Assembly: GCA_022573095.1 (NCBI GenBank)
Contig: JACZUR010000007.1
Coordinates: 1 to 20,930, forward strand
From: Gemmatimonadota bacterium
Lineage (GTDB): Bacteria; Gemmatimonadota; Gemmatimonadetes; Gemmatimonadales; GWC2-71-9
Reading direction: 5' to 3'
DNA length: 20,930 nucleotides
The position numbers and the translations under genes are program-made. The stretch's first letter is position 1; each line of letters opens with the position of its first letter. Below are positions 8,701 to 16,001 of this stretch, piece by piece. Under the pieces are notes generated by a model. It saw only the letters and a list, made by a program, of their open reading frames with translations, had not been told where the DNA came from and searched no databases.

Positions 8701-9084
8701 CGATTCAGCCCGGTTGATGGCCGCGATATCGGCGCCGAGACACTCCACCCCGTACTTCTCCAACACTCCCGCTTCGCTGAGTTTGACCGCGAGATTGAGA
8801 GCTGTCTGTCCGCCCATCGTCGGCAGAAGCGCGTCCGGCCGCTCGCGCTCGATGATGCGTTCGATCACCGACGGGACCAGGGGCTCGATATAGGTGGCGT
8901 CCGCGAATTCCGGGTCGGTCATTATGGTGGCGGGATTTGAGTTGACGAGTATTACGTAGAAGTCTTCTTCCTTTAGCGCTCGAAGGGCTTGAGTACCTGA
9001 ATAGTCAAATTCACATGCCTGGCCGATCACTATGGGACCGGCGCCCAACACTAAGATCCGGTCTAGATCATCGCGTCTGGGCAT
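5800..9084 (-). CDS. carB: Carbamoyl-phosphate synthase, large (ammonia-dependent) subunit
   Basis: CarB makes carbamoyl phosphate from bicarbonate, ammonia (passed from CarA) and two ATP, for pyrimidine and arginine synthesis. The 1094-residue protein is close to the usual 1070-1080. It opens with DRILVLGAGPIVIGQACEFD and NSNPATIMTDPEFADATYIE, as in the E. coli enzyme. The two homologous halves are visible: the first ATP-grasp ends with EMNPRVSRSSALASKATG; the second half starts at ILGAGPNRIGQGIEFDYCCV and repeats VLEVNPRASRTLPFVSKATG. A C-terminal MGS-like domain (about 960-1075, FVSVHDRDKPAACRVAKRL, NPNILDYIKR, INTPLGKNSK) is the usual allosteric site. The ATG start at 9084 lies inside the end of carA (17-base overlap), indicating translational coupling. 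No attenuator or pyrimidine-responsive leader is evident. Confidence 0.97.
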   Translation of the reverse strand: MPRRDDLDRILVLGAGPIVIGQACEFDYSGTQALRALKEEDFYVILVNSNPATIMTDPEFADATYIEPLVPSVIERIIERERPDALLPTMGGQTALNLAVKLSEAGVLEKYGVECLGADIAAINRAESRAEFQSAMREAGIDVATGCEVSSVEEARTWLPGIGLPVVIRPSFTLGGEGGGFAATDADFDRLVQEGLDRSPVGKVLVEESLAGWKEFELEVMRDGADNAVVICSIENVDPMGIHTGDSLTVAPALTLTDREYQRMRDAALKCLSAIGVATGGSNVQFAVDPESGRMVIIEMNPRVSRSSALASKATGFPIARVATKLAIGYTLDEIENAITRETLAAFEPALDYVVVKAPRFNFDKFPESDDTLGTRMRSVGEVMAIGGSFREALQKALRGLEDGRSGFAFDGDDPSPDEIDWLERLRRPTPARYRDLAGALHSGACIDDLRQLTAIDPWFLNEMKMLIDKSDCISKMSVDTVTAEEMREAKAHGFSDSQIAHYMGVSESRIRELRSTLSVHPVFKTVDTCAAEFEAFTPYYYSTYDGIEDEASRGSKQRIVILGAGPNRIGQGIEFDYCCVRACMALRDAGHEVVMVNCNPETVSTDYDTADVLYFEPLTLEDVLNICRVEDPLGVIVQLGGQTPLKLADKLDKLGVPILGTAVDKIFLAEDRRAFQDTLAELGVLMPKAAAAEDVAEACSKAGEVGYPVLVRPSFVLGGRGMQVVYDEVGLRDCLNGDVPFGPGNPVELISFLEDAFEYDVDAVSDGEKTVIAGVMQHIQEAGVHSGDSACTIPPFHAPPELLLHLRDITEKLAHRFAIRGLMNVQIAVKDNEVYVLEVNPRASRTLPFVSKATGVRWIQLGTLAMVGHSLNELGVSSSPPVRRVAVKEAVFPFDRFPEADPVLGPEMRSTGEVMGIDWDFGRAFAKSQLAGGFPLPSQPGLVFVSVHDRDKPAACRVAKRLHTLGFSVCATSGTAAALAEYGIPVEAVEKLGEGNPNILDYIKRDNHSVCLIINTPLGKNSKIDDTYIRHAAVRYRIPYMTTLSAASAAVAGVEALLAGDLDFYSLQEYLPGFSRLPNKHLEDSVETRFCVS

Positions 9085-10252
9085 TCACCATTTCGGAAGG
9101 CGACTCGGCGGCGGCGGCGGCGTCCACGGTCGCGAGGAACGCGTCGAAGAAGATATCGTGAGCATCGTGAGGGCCGGGTGAGGCTTCGGGATGAAACTGG
9201 ACCGACATGACCGGGAGTGTTCTGTGACGCATGCCCTCGACCGTGCCGTCGTTGAGGCTAACATGTGTGAGTTCGAGTTGAGCCCGTTCCATGGTATCGG
9301 CGCTCACAGTGAATCCATGATTCTGACTAGTCACGAACACCCGGCCGGTTTCGAGCACCTTAACGGGATGATTCGCACCCCGATGTCCGAAGGGCAATTT
9401 TTCAGTCTTCGCCCCACAAGCCAGCGCCAACAGTTGATGACCCAGGCAGATTCCTCCCAGCGGCACCTTGCCGAGCAGTTTCCTGATCTCAACTACGATG
9501 GGTTCACACGCGGACGGGTCGCCCGGGCCGTTGCTCAAGAGCACACAGTTGGGGTCGAGTGCAAGCACCGCTTCCGCACTCGTGTGCGAGGGAACGATGG
9601 TGACCCGCTGCCCGCGCGCGGCGAGTTGCCGGGCAATATTGGACTTGAGCCCAAAATCATAGAGGACTACATGAAGCTCCCTCCACCAACGCTGAACGCC
9701 GCGGCGGGTTAGGTCATACCAATCGTCCACAGCACTGGAATCAGTCCAATCCTCGGAGGCATCCCGGCTCACGGCACCGGTGAAGTCCTGGCCGACCACG
9801 CCAGCGGACTCGCGTGCAAGTCGTAATAGTTCACTTTCATCTATTCCGGAATCGCTGGTAAGCGCACCTCTCATCGCGCCCAGGCCTCTCAAATGCTTCG
9901 TCAGTGCGCGCGTATCTATGCCCTCGACGGCAACGATGCCACCGTCCTTTAGCCACGTGCCGAGATCTACTTTGCTTCGGTGGTTGCTCGGCTTTGCCGA
10001 TAGGTGACGGACAACGAACCCGCGAATCTGAAGCTTCCCGGATTCGGCGTCCTCAGGCGAGACACCGTAAACGCCGACTTCAGCTGTGGTGAGACAAACT
10101 ATTTGACCATGGTAGGAGGGATCGGTGAGGATTTCGGTGTAGCCGGTCATGGAAGTATTAAAGCAGACTTCACCGGTGACAGTACCGGGAGCGCCACAGG
10201 ATCGACCGATAAAGAGTCGACCGTCTTCCAGTATTAGGCGAGCAGTTTCTAT
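9068..10252 (-). CDS. carA: Carbamoyl-phosphate synthase, small (glutaminase) subunit; probable AUA start
   Basis: CarA hydrolyses glutamine and channels ammonia to CarB. The N-terminal domain reads LILEDGRLFIGRSCGAPG, TGEVCFNTSMTGYTEILTDP and GGIVAVEGIDTRALTKHLR. The class I amidotransferase domain follows with VVLYDFGLKSNIARQL, LSNGPGDP, GGICLGHQLLALACG and VQFHPEASPGPHD. The nucleophile Cys and the His/Glu of the triad are present. The frame is open to 10447, but the upstream part is not CarA-like and would overlap the divergent gene at 10405. A perfect AAGGAGG (10263-10257) sits four bases before ATA (10252-10250). Starting there gives 394 residues and puts the catalytic cysteine at 269, the E. 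coli number, with His354 and Glu356. No ATG, GTG or TTG lies at the expected place. Alternatives are an ATG near 10333 without a ribosome site, or a sequence error turning ATG into ATA. The C-terminus has a run of alanines. Confidence 0.93.
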   Translation of the reverse strand: METARLILEDGRLFIGRSCGAPGTVTGEVCFNTSMTGYTEILTDPSYHGQIVCLTTAEVGVYGVSPEDAESGKLQIRGFVVRHLSAKPSNHRSKVDLGTWLKDGGIVAVEGIDTRALTKHLRGLGAMRGALTSDSGIDESELLRLARESAGVVGQDFTGAVSRDASEDWTDSSAVDDWYDLTRRGVQRWWRELHVVLYDFGLKSNIARQLAARGQRVTIVPSHTSAEAVLALDPNCVLLSNGPGDPSACEPIVVEIRKLLGKVPLGGICLGHQLLALACGAKTEKLPFGHRGANHPVKVLETGRVFVTSQNHGFTVSADTMERAQLELTHVSLNDGTVEGMRHRTLPVMSVQFHPEASPGPHDAHDIFFDAFLATVDAAAAAESPSEMVNAQTR

Positions 10253-10256
10253 CGGC

Positions 10257-10263
10257 CCTCCTT
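10257..10263 (-). promoter_or_regulatory. Strong Shine-Dalgarno site deciding the carA start
   Basis: AAGGAGG on the minus strand (10263 down to 10257) is followed by GCCG and then ATA. It is the best ribosome-binding sequence near the expected carA N-terminus, and it argues that translation begins at the ATA codon or at an ATG altered in this copy. Confidence 0.6.
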
Positions 10264-10404
10264 CCTCACCAGCGGTTTCATCCGCCAAGCAATATAGCAC
10301 CCCCCACAAGGCCTCCGCGGCAAACCACGCCATGTACGAAGAGAACAAGACCGGCCATATTTCGCGCTGGTTTTTCGAGTCGACTTCTCTCGCATCGGAG
10401 ATAC
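10264..10404. promoter_or_regulatory. Divergent intergenic region between carA and the DUF4442 gene
   Basis: About 140 bases separate the carA ribosome-binding site from the ATG of the plus-strand DUF4442 gene. Promoters for both directions must lie here or inside the flanking genes. I found no convincing -35/-10 pair, operator or leader peptide by eye. GGAG at 10397-10400 is the ribosome-binding site of the rightward gene. Confidence 0.4.
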
Positions 10405-10884
10405 ATGGGACGTTCCTTCGATACAGCCGGCACTCGACTTTTGGCAATCTGGACCAGACTGAGTCCGCTACCCGGGGTTCGCTGGCTATTCAACCTCTTT
10501 CTGTGGTTCATGATTCCTTACACCGGGACGATCAAACCCCGCGTATTGGAGCTGCGACCCGGATACGCAAAGATCGCACTCCGCGACAGGCGCCGAGTCA
10601 GAAACCACCTGAACTCGATTCATGCCATAGCCATGGCCAACCTCGGAGAAGTGGCAAGCGGACTCGCGATGAGCGTCGGCCTCCCAACGAACATTCGAGG
10701 CATTCCCATCAGAATTTCAATCGAATATCTGAAGAAAGCGCGGGGAACTCTTATCGCTGAGAGCCGGCCCGATATCCCACCTGTAACCACCGAAATCGAT
10801 CACATCGTCGAGGCGGAGATCCGCGACGGTGCCGGTGACGTGGTTGCACGACTTTCGGCAACATGGAAGCTCAGCCCCCGTTGA
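10405..10884 (+). CDS. DUF4442-family hotdog-fold protein, possible acyl-CoA thioesterase
   Basis: A 159-residue protein with the look of the DUF4442 family, which is related to hotdog-fold acyl-CoA thioesterases such as YiiD/PaaI types. The N-terminal part (RLLAIWTRLSPLPGVRWLFN, then FMIPYTGTIKPRVLELRPGY) precedes the hotdog signature RRRVRNHLNSIHAIAMANLG, whose N-H-x-x-S-I-H-A-I-A pattern is typical. It is followed by SIEYLKKARGTLIAES and a final strand DVVARLSATWKLSP. No signal peptide is present; the hydrophobic LFNLFLWFMI segment is part of the family pattern rather than a clear membrane anchor. The ATG start has GGAG four bases upstream. The end overlaps the next gene, so the two are probably translated together. 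The substrate is unknown. Confidence 0.72.
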   Translation: MGRSFDTAGTRLLAIWTRLSPLPGVRWLFNLFLWFMIPYTGTIKPRVLELRPGYAKIALRDRRRVRNHLNSIHAIAMANLGEVASGLAMSVGLPTNIRGIPIRISIEYLKKARGTLIAESRPDIPPVTTEIDHIVEAEIRDGAGDVVARLSATWKLSPR

Positions 10885-11888
10885 CCGCCAGTCCTGTCCG
10901 CACCCCGTTAGCCACGCCTTTTACCGAGAAGGTAGGCATTCGAGTGCCGATTATCTGCGGTGCGATGTACCCGTGCAGTAATCCTGAACTCGTGGCTGCT
11001 GCTTCGGAGGCCGGTGGGATTGGCGTGGTACAGCCAGTTTCTCTGACATTCGTACATGGCTACGACTTTCGCGAAGGCTTGCGTTTCATCAAGACTCTCA
11101 CGTCGAAGCCCATCGGCATGAACGCGCTGATCGAGAAATCATCTAGATCTTACCATGCGCGCATGGAACAATGGATCGACATTGCGCTGGAAGAGGGTGT
11201 TCGTTTCTTCGTTACATCGCTTGGCAAACCCGGTTGGGTAGTCGACAGAGTAAGCCCTAGCGGTGGTGTCGTGTACCACGACGTCACCGAACGCAAGTGG
11301 GCGCTCAAAGGACTGGATGGCGGTGTCGACGGCTTCATGGCGGTGAACCGACGTGCAGGAGGGCACGCGGGACCAAAGAGTAAGGAAACTCTGTTCACAG
11401 AACTGGCAGACCTCGGAGTGCCGTTGATATGCGCCGGCGGAGTTGGATCGGAAGATGATTTCGTAGCAGCGCTGCGTATGGGTTATGCAGGCGTGCAGAT
11501 GGGGACTGCATTCATTGCTACGTCGCAGTGCACAGCATCCGACACTTATAAGGAAGCGATCGTGGCAGCGAGCGAGAACGATATCGTGCTCAGCGAAAGA
11601 ATTACGGGCATCCCGCTGGCCGTGATAGACACACCCTACATACGGAAACTGGGCTTGAAGGCTGGACCGCTTGCCAGGTGGATGCTAAGGGGTAGAAAAC
11701 GAAAACATCTGATGCGATTGATTTACACGCTTCTTTCGGTCTGGCGTCTGAAGCGCTCGGCCCAGGGCAAGGGAAGGGCGAAAGAATTCTGGCAGGCAGG
11801 CAGGAGCGTATCGGGAATATCCCGGATACGCCCCGCCGGCCAAATTGTCAGGGAGTTCGCGGACGCAGTTATCGAGTCAGGGAAATGA
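10863..11888 (+). CDS. Nitronate monooxygenase / 2-nitropropane dioxygenase-like FMN oxidoreductase
   Basis: A TIM-barrel flavoprotein of about 341 residues in the nitronate monooxygenase family (NMO, formerly 2-nitropropane dioxygenase; also related to enoyl-ACP reductase FabK). Visible features are VPIICGAMYPCSNPELVAAA and EAGGIGVVQP near the N-terminus, FFVTSLGKPGWVVDRV, the AGGHAGP motif bearing the usual active-site histidine, PLICAGGVGSEDDFVAALRM and GVQMGTAFIAT (FMN-phosphate loop). The family oxidises nitronates or acts as a general FMN oxidoreductase; the substrate here cannot be inferred. Two starts are possible: ATG at 10863, giving a 22-base overlap with the DUF4442 gene, or TTG at 10881, forming a TTGA overlap with its stop. 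Either implies coupled translation. It converges with the outer-membrane gene, with 12 bp between the two stops. Confidence 0.85.
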   Translation: MEAQPPLTASPVRTPLATPFTEKVGIRVPIICGAMYPCSNPELVAAASEAGGIGVVQPVSLTFVHGYDFREGLRFIKTLTSKPIGMNALIEKSSRSYHARMEQWIDIALEEGVRFFVTSLGKPGWVVDRVSPSGGVVYHDVTERKWALKGLDGGVDGFMAVNRRAGGHAGPKSKETLFTELADLGVPLICAGGVGSEDDFVAALRMGYAGVQMGTAFIATSQCTASDTYKEAIVAASENDIVLSERITGIPLAVIDTPYIRKLGLKAGPLARWMLRGRKRKHLMRLIYTLLSVWRLKRSAQGKGRAKEFWQAGRSVSGISRIRPAGQIVREFADAVIESGK

Positions 11889-11900
11889 TGCTCGCCATTC

Positions 11901-12527
11901 TCAGCGAGTGAACGTTGCCCCCAGCGAAACTCCCTCGATGTCGAAGACCCCGAAACTCAGATTGAGTGCTAACCGAGGGCTCAGCTTCAGGTCAGCGCCC
12001 AGTCCGAGTGTAAAGTTAAGTTCGGTGCTGGGAACATCACCGGCTGTGATGAACAGTGTAGGCTGAACGTAGGGCACGAGCACGACCTGCGAGTTCTCGA
12101 ACGTCACCTGCCGTCCGAGCGAAAGACCGGCCGGGATGTACAAGACCGTGCCGCCATTGCCCGACTCGAGCCCGAAACCAAGGATCACGGCCCCGTCGAG
12201 AGGGAACTTCCCATCGTGGGTAAGAACACGCTGCCGGGCGCTTGCACCGATGACGACAGTGGCATCCAGTACAGCCGAGCTAGGATCGAAGATCCCGCCC
12301 CGAAACCCAATGTCCCACTTCCCACGACCAAATCGGTACCGGCCCTCTATCGCCGTGCCGTCTAGGCCGCCGCCGCCATCGCGGAACGTGAGATTGCCCC
12401 CGACCTCATGATTGCTGAAGGTCCGGTACGGAGCGCTGAAAGACGGCTGCCCGGTCTCCTGTGCGTGTGCAATGCCCACCGAAACGATAACCGCCACAAT
12501 AGTACCGACAACAATTCTCTTCCACAT
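11901..12527 (-). CDS. Predicted outer-membrane beta-barrel protein
   Basis: A 208-residue secreted protein. Residues 1-22 form a signal peptide (MWKR, a hydrophobic run, then AHA before QETG). The mature part alternates polar and hydrophobic residues in short strands: GGNLTFRDGGG, AIEGRYRFGRGKWDIGFRGG, DATVVIGASARQRVL, VILGFGLESG, VVLVPYVQPTLFI, LNFTLGLGADLKLSPRLALN. It ends VSLGATFTR, close to the terminal aromatic pattern of BAM-folded barrels. No specific family is recognised; an OmpA/OmpW-like or porin-family small barrel of eight to ten strands is the most likely architecture. The ATG at 12527 has GAGG six bases upstream. It lies downstream of the Spy-like gene on the same strand, with a gap of about 100 bases. 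Confidence 0.7.
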   Translation of the reverse strand: MWKRIVVGTIVAVIVSVGIAHAQETGQPSFSAPYRTFSNHEVGGNLTFRDGGGGLDGTAIEGRYRFGRGKWDIGFRGGIFDPSSAVLDATVVIGASARQRVLTHDGKFPLDGAVILGFGLESGNGGTVLYIPAGLSLGRQVTFENSQVVLVPYVQPTLFITAGDVPSTELNFTLGLGADLKLSPRLALNLSFGVFDIEGVSLGATFTR

Positions 12528-12631
12528 TTGACACCTCTTCCCCTAACGTCCAAACGGTTCATCCCAAGAAACAGAACGGGTAGAGTATATCCTAGAAAAG
12601 AAGGTGTCCAGAATCGGTGTTGCGGGTCACA

Positions 12632-13060
12632 CTACTGGCGCGGCCTGCGGTTCTGGAACTGTTGCTGCCGCTCCGCGATCATCTCCGCCACCCACTCTTG
12701 CTGTTCTACGCCGAGCAGATCGTTTACCTGAGTCATGGCGCTATCGCTATTCGATCGGAGTTGCTCCCTTATCGGCCGCATCCGCTCTCTCATACTGCTG
12801 AAGTCGCCGCCTGCACTCCGTCTCAACTCCTGCATCTGTTGCATAATCGGCGCGTTCTTCTCGTCCAGCTCCGCCCCAATCTCCGCTATCAGTTCTATCT
12901 GTTCGTCGCTCAAGAAGAGTTCATCCGCCCCGTCGAGCACCATCTGAACGGGGCTCGGGGGCGCCTGTCTGAACTGGCGCCGCTGTCCCCGCTGGGCCGA
13001 AAGAGGGGTAACAGCCAACGTAAGCAGCAACACGGCAAGTCCGTAAGCAACGCGGGTCAT
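12632..13060 (-). CDS. Spy/CpxP-like (LTXXQ-type) periplasmic protein
   Basis: A 142-residue secreted protein. The ATG at 13060 is chosen because AAGGAG lies nine bases upstream and a signal peptide follows at once (MTRVAYGLAVLLLTLAVTPL, then SAQ). The longer open frame upstream has no family-like sequence. The mature part is almost wholly helical and charged. The segment LFLSDEQIELIAEIGAELDE matches the general LTxxQ helical hairpin of Spy, CpxP and zinc-resistance-associated proteins, followed by RRSAGGDFSSMRERMRPIRE and LLGVEQQEWVAEMIAERQQQ. These proteins are periplasmic chaperones or metal-stress sensors; the precise role here is unknown. The C-terminus is rich in Gln and Arg. A second LTxxQ-like site may be DLLGVEQQE. 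Confidence 0.62.
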   Translation of the reverse strand: MTRVAYGLAVLLLTLAVTPLSAQRGQRRQFRQAPPSPVQMVLDGADELFLSDEQIELIAEIGAELDEKNAPIMQQMQELRRSAGGDFSSMRERMRPIREQLRSNSDSAMTQVNDLLGVEQQEWVAEMIAERQQQFQNRRPRQ

Positions 13061-13306
13061 GCTAAACTCCTTCTGGTTTTGCAAAGCTGTACAACTGGAC
13101 GTACTAACACATATTGACGTGTTCTGCCGGCGATAGTTAACGCGCGGCACCGGCTGACTACACACGGTGGTGGCCTGGGTGAGATCAGAGGAAGTCGCCG
13201 GTAAACTGGCAGAATTGATGCCGTTCAACCCATCCCCTCGTGGAGGAAGCCCGCGAAGCGCTGGCCAGATTCGGCGGGGAGCGGCAGCCACCTCAACAGG
13301 CTTGCC

Positions 13307-15733
13307 CTAAACTTCTTCCTTCAACACCAGCACCGGGTCCACCCGCGTCGCGCGGCGCGCCGGCAGGTACGCCGCCAGGAAGGCCACCACCGTAAGGAAC
13401 ACCACCGCTCCGGCGTAGACCGCCGGCTCCATTGGGCTCACCTGAAACAAAACAGACTCGAGGTAACGGGTAAGGCCGGCTGCGCTTGCGAGTCCGATGC
13501 CGATCCCCGTCGCGACCAGGACCATGCCCTGGCCCAGAATGCGCTTTAGTATGTCGCTGTTCTGCGCGCCGAGGGCAACACGGATGCCTATCTCCCGAGT
13601 GCGTTGTGCGACCGTGTACGACATCACACCGAAGATCCCGATACCCGACAGCGCAAAGGCGACCGCGCCAAACAGAATCAGCACGGATTGCAATGCTCTG
13701 CTAGTCGACAGTTGATTGTCCACGTACCGTTCCATCGTGCTGAGTTGCGAGACGGGAACTTCGCTATCGATCTCGGCGACCTCACCCCTCAGCGACTCGG
13801 CCAGACTGGTGGGGGGAACCACAGTTTTTACGATTACGTTCATGGCCATCCCCCACCGTGCACCGCTCTGTGTCACAGGGACGTAAACCTGAATGCGCGA
13901 TGGTGATTGTAGTTCGTAATGTCGCACGTTCCGGGCTACACCCACGACCGTAAGCAGATCAAATTCTTCGTTGTTAAATGGTAGATTGACCTGTTTTCCG
14001 ACAGCACTCTCTCCGGGCCAAAACCGCTCTGCCATAGTCTCGTCGATGATTGCCACGAGAATCGTTCCATCCCGATCAGCGTTGCTAAAGGATCTTCCCT
14101 CGAGCAAAGGCACTCCGAGAACAGCGAAGTAGTCAGACGACACTATACCAAACAGCACGGACGGAGCTTGCTCTCTGTCGAACGGAACATCGGCTGGAAA
14201 GATGCTCATTTCCCATGATCTGTCGGCGAGCGGGAGCAGCAAGGTGACAGCGGACGCGGTAACGCCCGGAAGCGCATCCACTCGTTCAAGCAGTTCCTCC
14301 TGAAAACCGAGCCAACTCTCTTTGGTTGTATAGGTTTCCCGCGGAAGGGTGATTCGCGCCGCGAGTACATTTTCAGCTTCGAATCCCTTGTCGACGTTAG
14401 TGAGTTCTTGCAGAGCACGCATCATCAGACCGGCGCCGACGAGGAGCACCAGTGCCAGCGCAACCTCGGCGATCACCAACACAGACCTAGTGCGATTACC
14501 TCCCCCATCAGAACCACGACCCTGGTTTCTCAGCTCGTTGTATAGCTCGAGCTGTGAGTTGCGCAGGGCGGGCAGGATACCAAAAGCCACGCCGGTAACG
14601 ACCGACAGGACTGCGGCGAACGCAAGTACGCCGCCATCTATTGCTACGCGGTCGAGCAGCGTCGACGACAAATTACCGGCCAACAAAGATGTGATCATCG
14701 GTAACGACACGTAGGCCAACGCAATCCCTGCCACGCCTCCTATACCCGATATCAGCAGGCTCTCCACCAGTTGCGCGCGAACGAGCGCACGGCGACCCGC
14801 ACCGAGCGCCGACATGACGGCCAGATCTCTGCGTCGAGCTTCGCCTCGGGCCAATAACAGGTTCGCCACATTCGCAGTCGAGATGAGCAGTACGAACACA
14901 ACCGCACCGACGAGAATCCAAACGCTTGACCTCACGTTACCTACGTAGAAATCGTTGAGAGATCTGATTTCAGCTACGGCGACGTCTTCACCTTCCAGTT
15001 CGCGAACCTCACGACCGACTCTATCCATGTCGCTCTGCGCAGCCTGTGAAGTCACCCCCGGAGCGAGCCGTGCTATTGCTCGAGTGCCAAACGAACTTCC
15101 CCGGTTGTCCCACGGCAGCCTCTCCGCCATGACACCCATTGGGAAATAGGCGTCAACACCAGCATTCGGAAAACCCACACCCCGATCCAGAACGCCCACA
15201 ACCGTAACCGGCGCGTCCTGCAACGTGATCGTACTTCCGACGATAGCCGGATCTCCACCAAACGTTTGTTGCCAAAACCCGTGTGAAAGCACGACGATGT
15301 TTTCAGCGCCTGGTTCCGTTTCAGGGGCAGGAATGACGCGACCCAGAGCAGCGTCGATTCCTAGCACCGCAAAGAAGTCGCCCAGAACCGCCCGGCCGCG
15401 AATGATTTGCGCCGGCCCTTCGCCGCTTAGCGTCAGATCCCATCCCGTCGAGGCACCGAAAGAGCTGAACGACCGGTTGCGGTCGCGCCAGTCGATATAG
15501 TTTGGGATGGAAAGCGAGATATGAAATCCCCGCGTCCCCATTACGTCGAGGGTCACGAGCCTATCGGGATCCTCGAATGGAAGCGGTTTGAGCAACACCC
15601 CCCGCACCACGCTATAAATGGCAGTGCCGCCACCGATTCCCAGCGCTATCGTAATTATCGCTGTCGTCGCAAAGCCGGGCTTTTTTACGAGCCTACGAAA
15701 AGCTTGTCTCAGGTCTTGCAAGATTGTTGTCAT
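13307..15733 (-). CDS. Orphan duplicated MacB/FtsX-type ABC permease (ADOP family)
   Basis: A permease of about 808 residues built from two tandem MacB_PCD-FtsX units. A typical N-terminus, ILQDLRQAFRRLVKKPGFAT, precedes the first membrane segment. A periplasmic domain follows (LKPLPFEDPDRLV, VLSHGFWQQTFGGDP), then FtsX block one (EARRRDLAVMSALGAGRRAL). The second half has another periplasmic domain and block two (RTREIGIRVALGAQNSDILK). About eight membrane segments can be counted. The C-terminus, ARRATRVDPVLVLKEE, is classic for the family. These acidobacterial duplicated orphan permeases lack a genetically linked ATPase, and none is seen here. They resemble MacB/LolCE-like machines moving lipoproteins, peptides or drugs across the envelope, but the substrate is unknown. 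The start is taken as the ATG at 15733 (MTTILQDLR); ATG at 15745 is nearly equal, while still earlier starts lack a ribosome site. Confidence 0.88.
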   Translation of the reverse strand: MTTILQDLRQAFRRLVKKPGFATTAIITIALGIGGGTAIYSVVRGVLLKPLPFEDPDRLVTLDVMGTRGFHISLSIPNYIDWRDRNRSFSSFGASTGWDLTLSGEGPAQIIRGRAVLGDFFAVLGIDAALGRVIPAPETEPGAENIVVLSHGFWQQTFGGDPAIVGSTITLQDAPVTVVGVLDRGVGFPNAGVDAYFPMGVMAERLPWDNRGSSFGTRAIARLAPGVTSQAAQSDMDRVGREVRELEGEDVAVAEIRSLNDFYVGNVRSSVWILVGAVVFVLLISTANVANLLLARGEARRRDLAVMSALGAGRRALVRAQLVESLLISGIGGVAGIALAYVSLPMITSLLAGNLSSTLLDRVAIDGGVLAFAAVLSVVTGVAFGILPALRNSQLELYNELRNQGRGSDGGGNRTRSVLVIAEVALALVLLVGAGLMMRALQELTNVDKGFEAENVLAARITLPRETYTTKESWLGFQEELLERVDALPGVTASAVTLLLPLADRSWEMSIFPADVPFDREQAPSVLFGIVSSDYFAVLGVPLLEGRSFSNADRDGTILVAIIDETMAERFWPGESAVGKQVNLPFNNEEFDLLTVVGVARNVRHYELQSPSRIQVYVPVTQSGARWGMAMNVIVKTVVPPTSLAESLRGEVAEIDSEVPVSQLSTMERYVDNQLSTSRALQSVLILFGAVAFALSGIGIFGVMSYTVAQRTREIGIRVALGAQNSDILKRILGQGMVLVATGIGIGLASAAGLTRYLESVLFQVSPMEPAVYAGAVVFLTVVAFLAAYLPARRATRVDPVLVLKEEV

Positions 15734-16001
15734 TGTTCTCACCATACCGGTCGAAAGGAGTCTCGATGCCATGTTGGAGCCGTATATGGTTGGACGGTAG
15801 GGAGACGAAAATGGTTGAGGTGGGTTGGCAGTTTCATTGTGAAACGGACCCGCCGGTTACGCCCGGGTCGGAAGGTCCGGCTATTAGCTGAGGTTAGATC
15901 GGTGAAGGGTCGACTCAACTTAGCCGAAGCTGGTGCGTCAAACGTGATGCTTCCGTACGTGTTTCACACTCACGCCCCCCCACCTCACGACTTGCAGCGA
16001 C

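Noticed and set aside
9106..9122. CGG trinucleotide run near the 3' end of carA
   Set aside because: It simply encodes an alanine run in the variable C-terminal tail; too short to treat as a functional repeat.
10253..10447. Upstream extension of carA to the first classical start
   Set aside because: The extra residues are not CarA-like, would overlap the divergent DUF4442 gene, and shift the catalytic cysteine well away from its usual number.
11891..11908. Small CTCGC / GCGAG hairpin between the convergent NMO and outer-membrane genes
   Set aside because: Five pairs, an 8-base loop and no T run on either strand; too weak to call a terminator.
13061..13291. Upstream extension of the Spy-like gene
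   Set aside because: It would bury the signal peptide inside the protein and ignore the good AAGGAG site before 13060.
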